Below are positions 14,920-16,502 of a stretch of DNA of 16,502 nucleotides, one piece after another. A program made the translations under genes and the position numbers. Numbering within the stretch: the stretch's first letter is position 1; every line of letters starts with the position of its first letter. Source of the stretch: Nitrospirae bacterium RBG_13_39_12 (GTDB taxonomy: Bacteria > Nitrospirota > Thermodesulfovibrionia > Thermodesulfovibrionales > SM23-35); contig MHEF01000038.1 of assembly GCA_001805125.1 (NCBI GenBank), positions 2,847 to 19,348 of the forward strand, in the 5' to 3' direction. The notes under the pieces were generated by a model. The model was not told the DNA's origin. It did no database searches and saw only the letters and a program-made list of their open reading frames with translations.

Positions 14920-15081
14920 CCCTGCAGCAAGCTGCAGGGTATCAAAATTTATAAACTTCGTTATTCTGTCATTCCGTGCTTGACACGGAATCCAGTTCAT
15001 TAGTCTTATGGATCCCTTCCGTCAATATGTAAGACGTATTCGCAGGAATGACACAAAGAAACCCTGTAGCAAGCTACAGGG
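14920..15081. repeat. Nested palindromic (REP/MITE-like) element
   Basis: The outer boundaries are two 20-bp palindromes with perfect 9-bp arms, CCCTGCAGC(AA)GCTGCAGGG at 14920-14939 and CCCTGTAGC(AA)GCTACAGGG at 15062-15081. Between them, TGTCATTCC (14967-14975) and GGAATGACA (15045-15053) form terminal inverted repeats. Inner hairpins are CCGTG/CACGG (14974-14988) and ATCCA/TGGAT (14990-15013). The inner part resembles the widespread TGTCATTCC...GGAATGACA non-coding repeat. The element separates two sequences that are only 4 nt apart in the second copy at 16182-16185, so it was probably inserted. Confidence 0.65.
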
Positions 15082-15091
15082 AATTATCAAG

Positions 15092-15220
15092 TTAAATCTC
15101 TAAGTTCATCCAATTAGACAAATCATTGTCCTTAAGTTCTTTGCTCGGCTTGCCAAAATAAATCCATCTGCCGCTATAATTTCTTGGATCTGAATTTGTA
15201 ACAATCCCTCCAAAGAGATT
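15092..15220 (-). pseudogene. Isolated tail fragment of unknown protein, copy A of the duplicated module
   Basis: The minus strand encodes NLFGGIVTNSDPRNY through SNWMNLEI and then TAA (15092-15094). It aligns without gaps to 16186-16314, with 15 differences in 129 nt (about 88% identity). Eight of about 41 residues differ, mostly conservatively. Upstream on the minus strand the reading frame soon meets a stop, so only a tail is present. I do not recognise the family. Confidence 0.5.
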
Positions 15221-15268
15221 CTTGCAAATTTATTCTGTTTCCTGCTAATATTTCTTTAGCAAGTAAAT

Positions 15269-15315
15269 CCTCGTGTGTGGGCTTCCGGATGGTTGCTCGC
15301 AAATAGCACACGGGG
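15269..15315 (+). other. Large stem-loop followed by a T-rich run
   Basis: CCTCGTGTGT (15269-15278) pairs with GCACACGGGG (15306-15315): 10 bp including two G-U pairs, around a 27-nt loop. The loop holds a smaller hairpin, TTGC(TC)GCAA. TTTTGCATTTTT follows on the plus strand, so it could act as a plus-strand terminator facing away from the export operon, or as a leftover structured repeat. The 105 nt at 15221-15325 hold nothing else I recognise. Confidence 0.35.
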
Positions 15316-15325
15316 TTTTGCATTT

Positions 15326-15454
15326 TTAAGGGAATAACGGATTTTCTTCCACTATTCTGTTCTTAATTACATTGTAAAAAGCATCATCAGCATATTCATA
15401 TTTTCTAAAAATCGCCCAGCTAACAAAATCTACTGCCTGTAATGCTTTTATCCT
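15326..15454 (-). pseudogene. C-terminal remnant of a DUF3800 protein
   Basis: The minus strand reads RIKALQAVDFVSWAIFRKYE and continues for 42 residues to TAA at 15326-15328. The pattern LQAVDFVSWAIFRKYE...DDAFYNVIKNRI closely matches the conserved C-terminal end of DUF3800 proteins, where an Asp of the nuclease-like fold sits in LQxxDF. DUF3800 genes are common in defence and mobile islands. No start or N-terminal domain is present: the frame merges with the 3' end of the DUF2283 gene (7-nt overlap), so the fragment was joined here by a deletion or rearrangement. Confidence 0.55.
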
Positions 15455-15645
15455 GCTACAGCGTATTCGACTGTTCTTGGATTTTCCATCCGCTTTGACG
15501 CATCCAGTATCTCCATGCTGACGACATTGCCGTTCTTATCAAAATCAAGGATTACACCGGGTTTTTCTTCATCGCTTTCCTCGATCGGAGAGTTGCTGAA
15601 AACAATACGGATGACATCAACTTCAGGGTCATAGGTTATCTTCAT
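15448..15645 (-). CDS. DUF2283 small protein, putative antitoxin partner
   Basis: A 65-residue cytoplasmic protein with the DUF2283 pattern: KITYDPEVDVIRIVFSN, then EESDEEKPGVILDFDKNGNV and VSMEILDASKR. ATG 15645 is preferred over the upstream TTG at 15657, because GGAGG lies 5 nt before the ATG and ATGA makes a 4-nt overlap with the stop of the DUF4258 gene. DUF2283 proteins are frequently encoded next to DUF4258 proteins, and the pair is regarded as toxin-antitoxin-like. Here the order is toxin-like gene first, antitoxin-like gene second. The C-terminus (RTVEYAVAG) abuts the DUF3800 remnant. The family call is firm; the antitoxin function is inference. Confidence 0.85.
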   Translation of the reverse strand: MKITYDPEVDVIRIVFSNSPIEESDEEKPGVILDFDKNGNVVSMEILDASKRMENPRTVEYAVAG

Positions 15646-15902
15646 GGCTGCCTCCAATATTTTCCTATCTTACTTGTTCTATAAACTGTGACTACCTTTG
15701 CCGGATCAACGGCATCGTTCACGATCACCCTGACAAGGTAATCTTTTACTGTTTCTATCTTAATTATGGACTGATATGCCTTCTTATTTCCATACTCATC
15801 AATAATCTGTTGGGGATTCTGTAAAATGGCCTCAACAATATTCACCGGGATTCCCCTGCGCTTTATTTCCTCATGCGCATGTTTGGAGATTTCAAATTTC
15901 AT
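15642..15902 (-). CDS. DUF4258 protein, putative RelE-like toxin
   Basis: An 86-residue protein opening with the family hallmark ISKHAHEEIKRRGIP (5-19), then IVEAILQNPQQII and a beta-rich C-terminus (YLVRVIVND, KVVTVYRTSKIGKYW). This resembles the DUF4258 fold, considered related to RelE/BrnT-type toxins. ATG 15902 has GGAGG 5 nt upstream on the minus strand. The stop TGA overlaps the ATG of the DUF2283 gene (4 nt), and a 41-codon ORF overlaps its 5' end by 11 nt, so three small frames are coupled. Toxic activity is not shown by sequence. Its persistence intact among pseudogenes suggests it is still selected or recently arrived. Confidence 0.8.
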   Translation of the reverse strand: MKFEISKHAHEEIKRRGIPVNIVEAILQNPQQIIDEYGNKKAYQSIIKIETVKDYLVRVIVNDAVDPAKVVTVYRTSKIGKYWRQP

Positions 15903-16017
15903 CCATCCTCCATTTCGCTGTGGTTAAATGGTTTTCCTGGACTCCTTTATTGCCTTCCAACTCGTTTTGATGTTCATAGACTTCAGCGATCAGCTCAAGG
16001 AGTTCTTCCTGTGTCAA
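15892..16017 (-). CDS. Putative 41-residue small protein upstream of the DUF4258/DUF2283 pair
   Basis: The frame starts at TTG 16017, 4 nt after GAGGAGG, one of the best Shine-Dalgarno sequences in the window, and ends at TGA 15892-15894. It overlaps the DUF4258 start by 11 nt. The peptide (TQEELLELIAEVYEHQNELE, then polar residues) looks like an acidic amphipathic helix. In a different frame an ORF segment ending HMGMDKEEED stops exactly at the TTGA junction, so this may be the 3' part of a frameshifted older gene. I do not recognise a family. It could be a third member of the toxin-antitoxin-like unit or a leader peptide. Confidence 0.4.
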   Translation of the reverse strand: MTQEELLELIAEVYEHQNELEGNKGVQENHLTTAKWRMDEI

Positions 16018-16070
16018 TCTTCCTCCTCTTTATCCATGCCCATGTGGGTTAATGATAAAATAACAATTTT

Positions 16071-16314
16071 ATCATTGATTTTCGATAAATTTTTCCACTT
16101 CCCTCTTGGCTTGTTCTAATAGTTCCCTTGCCTTCTTACGCGCTTCATAGGATTGACGGACTAAATCCATAAATTTTCTGATTAATTAAATCTCTAAGTT
16201 AATCCAGTTAGAAAAATCATTATCTCTAAGTTCTTTACTTGTCCTGTCAAAATAAACCCATCTGCCGGTGTAATTTCTTGGGTCTGAATTTGTAACAATC
16301 CCTCCAAAGAGATT
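16071..16314. repeat. Direct repeat, copy B of the two-tail module
   Basis: The segments 16071-16181 and 16186-16314 are repeated in the same order and orientation at 14802-14911 and 15092-15220. The second pair is 129 nt each, ungapped and about 88% identical. The first pair is 111 versus 110 nt and clearly homologous but more diverged. The copies are about 1.1-1.3 kb apart and flank the DUF3800 remnant, the DUF2283/DUF4258 pair and the 41-codon ORF. Confidence 0.8.
16072..16185 (-). pseudogene. Restriction-specificity-subunit-like C-terminal tail (copy B)
   Basis: The minus strand reads LIRKFMDLVRQSYEARKKA, then RELLEQAKREVEKFIENQ and TGA (16072-16074). The Lys/Glu/Arg-rich helical pattern is like the C-terminal end of type I restriction S subunits. 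It continues in the same frame as the RhuM-like gene but is separated from it by TAA (16186-16188). It has no start of its own except an internal ATG at 16170 without a Shine-Dalgarno. The frame is uninterrupted, unlike copy A, and it ends about 55 nt before the small ORF. Confidence 0.5.
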
Positions 16315-16502
16315 ATAAAACTCGATCTGATATGCTTTTCCATCAGCGGCAGTGTGTTCCAAAATGGAACATACTGATTTTTTATCCAACTCTTTAGTCG
16401 CAAAGATGTTATTTAAATGCTTGGTTATGGCTGGCCTTTGTGTACCAAAGAGTTCAGCAATCTGTTTCTGGGAAAGCCACACCGTTTCCTTTTCAAATTT
16501 TA
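16186..16502 (-). CDS. RhuM-type N-terminal domain joined to an unrelated tail (partial, runs off window)
   Basis: The frame enters from beyond the right edge (KFEKETVWLSQKQIAELFGT...) and stops at TAA 16186-16188. The first part, including VWLSQKQIAELFGTQ, ITKHLNNIF and the HTAADGKAYQIEFYNL region, matches the N-terminus of RhuM/virulence-type proteins. In those, FYNLD is followed by IISVGYRVNS. Here FYNL switches at about 16314 to FGGIVTNSDPRNY, the same tail as copy A. It is therefore a truncated RhuM gene fused in frame to a foreign tail. A helix-turn-helix-like DNA-binding role is likely for the intact family; this chimera is probably non-functional. Confidence 0.6.
   Translation of the reverse strand, partial: KFEKETVWLSQKQIAELFGTQRPAITKHLNNIFATKELDKKSVCSILEHTAADGKAYQIEFYNLFGGIVTNSDPRNYTGRWVYFDRTSKELRDNDFSNWINLEI

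Noticed and set aside
14624..14945. Two overlapping minus-strand frames (84 and 76 codons) after the export operon
   Set aside because: They run across the decayed tail copy A, the short repeat and the 3' end of the permease gene in different frames, with no Shine-Dalgarno; they are by-products of a pseudogene.
14920..15081. The two 20-bp palindromes as a CRISPR array
   Set aside because: There are only two units, each is self-palindromic, and they are separated by 122 nt that itself contains inverted repeats.
16194..16403. Alternative minus-strand 69-codon frame inside the RhuM-like region
   Set aside because: It is out of frame with the clear RhuM homology, and the copy A/copy B substitutions are less conservative in this frame.

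Overview
The window is about 16.5 kb of fairly AT-rich bacterial chromosome. It carries core cell-wall genes (mreB, mreC, mreD, PBP2, rodA) and an inner-membrane ABC exporter with a periplasmic adaptor, so the host is probably a rod-shaped, two-membrane (Gram-negative) bacterium. Gene order, base composition and the palindromic repeats would suit a deep-branching lineage such as Nitrospirota or Desulfobacterota, but that placement is a weak inference.

Layout. (1) 1-1658, minus strand: the start of an unidentified gene, adenylate kinase (adk) and an ITP/XTP pyrophosphatase (rdgB). (2) 1926-8672, plus strand: an RDD-family membrane protein, mreB, mreC, mreD and mrdA (PBP2) form one tightly packed elongasome operon. 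A CysM-type cysteine synthase with its own promoter follows, then rodA. (3) 8758-8834: an elongator-type tRNA-Met with encoded CCA. (4) 8864-10317: a promoter, a 26-codon leader ORF and a two-TM HAMP-GGDEF protein. (5) 10459-14729: an inverted repeat and a four-gene MacAB/LolCDE-like export operon (adaptor, ATPase, two FtsX-type permeases). (6) 14730-16502: an accessory scrap-yard on the minus strand. It holds a RhuM-type N-terminus joined to an unrelated tail, a restriction-subunit-like tail, a 41-codon small ORF, a DUF4258/DUF2283 toxin-antitoxin-like pair and a DUF3800 remnant. A second, decayed copy of the two tails follows, split by palindromic repeats.

How it works together. RDD-mreBCD-mrdA plus rodA supply side-wall peptidoglycan synthesis: the MreB filament, the MreC/MreD connectors, the PBP2 transpeptidase and the RodA glycosyltransferase. 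The export operon should form a periplasm-spanning pump or lipoprotein-type extractor; its adaptor carries the motif used to dock TolC-type channels. The GGDEF protein is a membrane sensor whose nucleotide-binding residues are unusual.

Most interesting observations. Both guanine-contact residues of the GGDEF domain are serine, one of them at the position that is Ser in cGAMP-making Hypr enzymes. Three separate genes have a sigma70-type -10 box exactly 5 nt before the ATG, which suggests leaderless transcription. The toxin-antitoxin-like pair lies between two direct repeats, each containing the same two gene tails.
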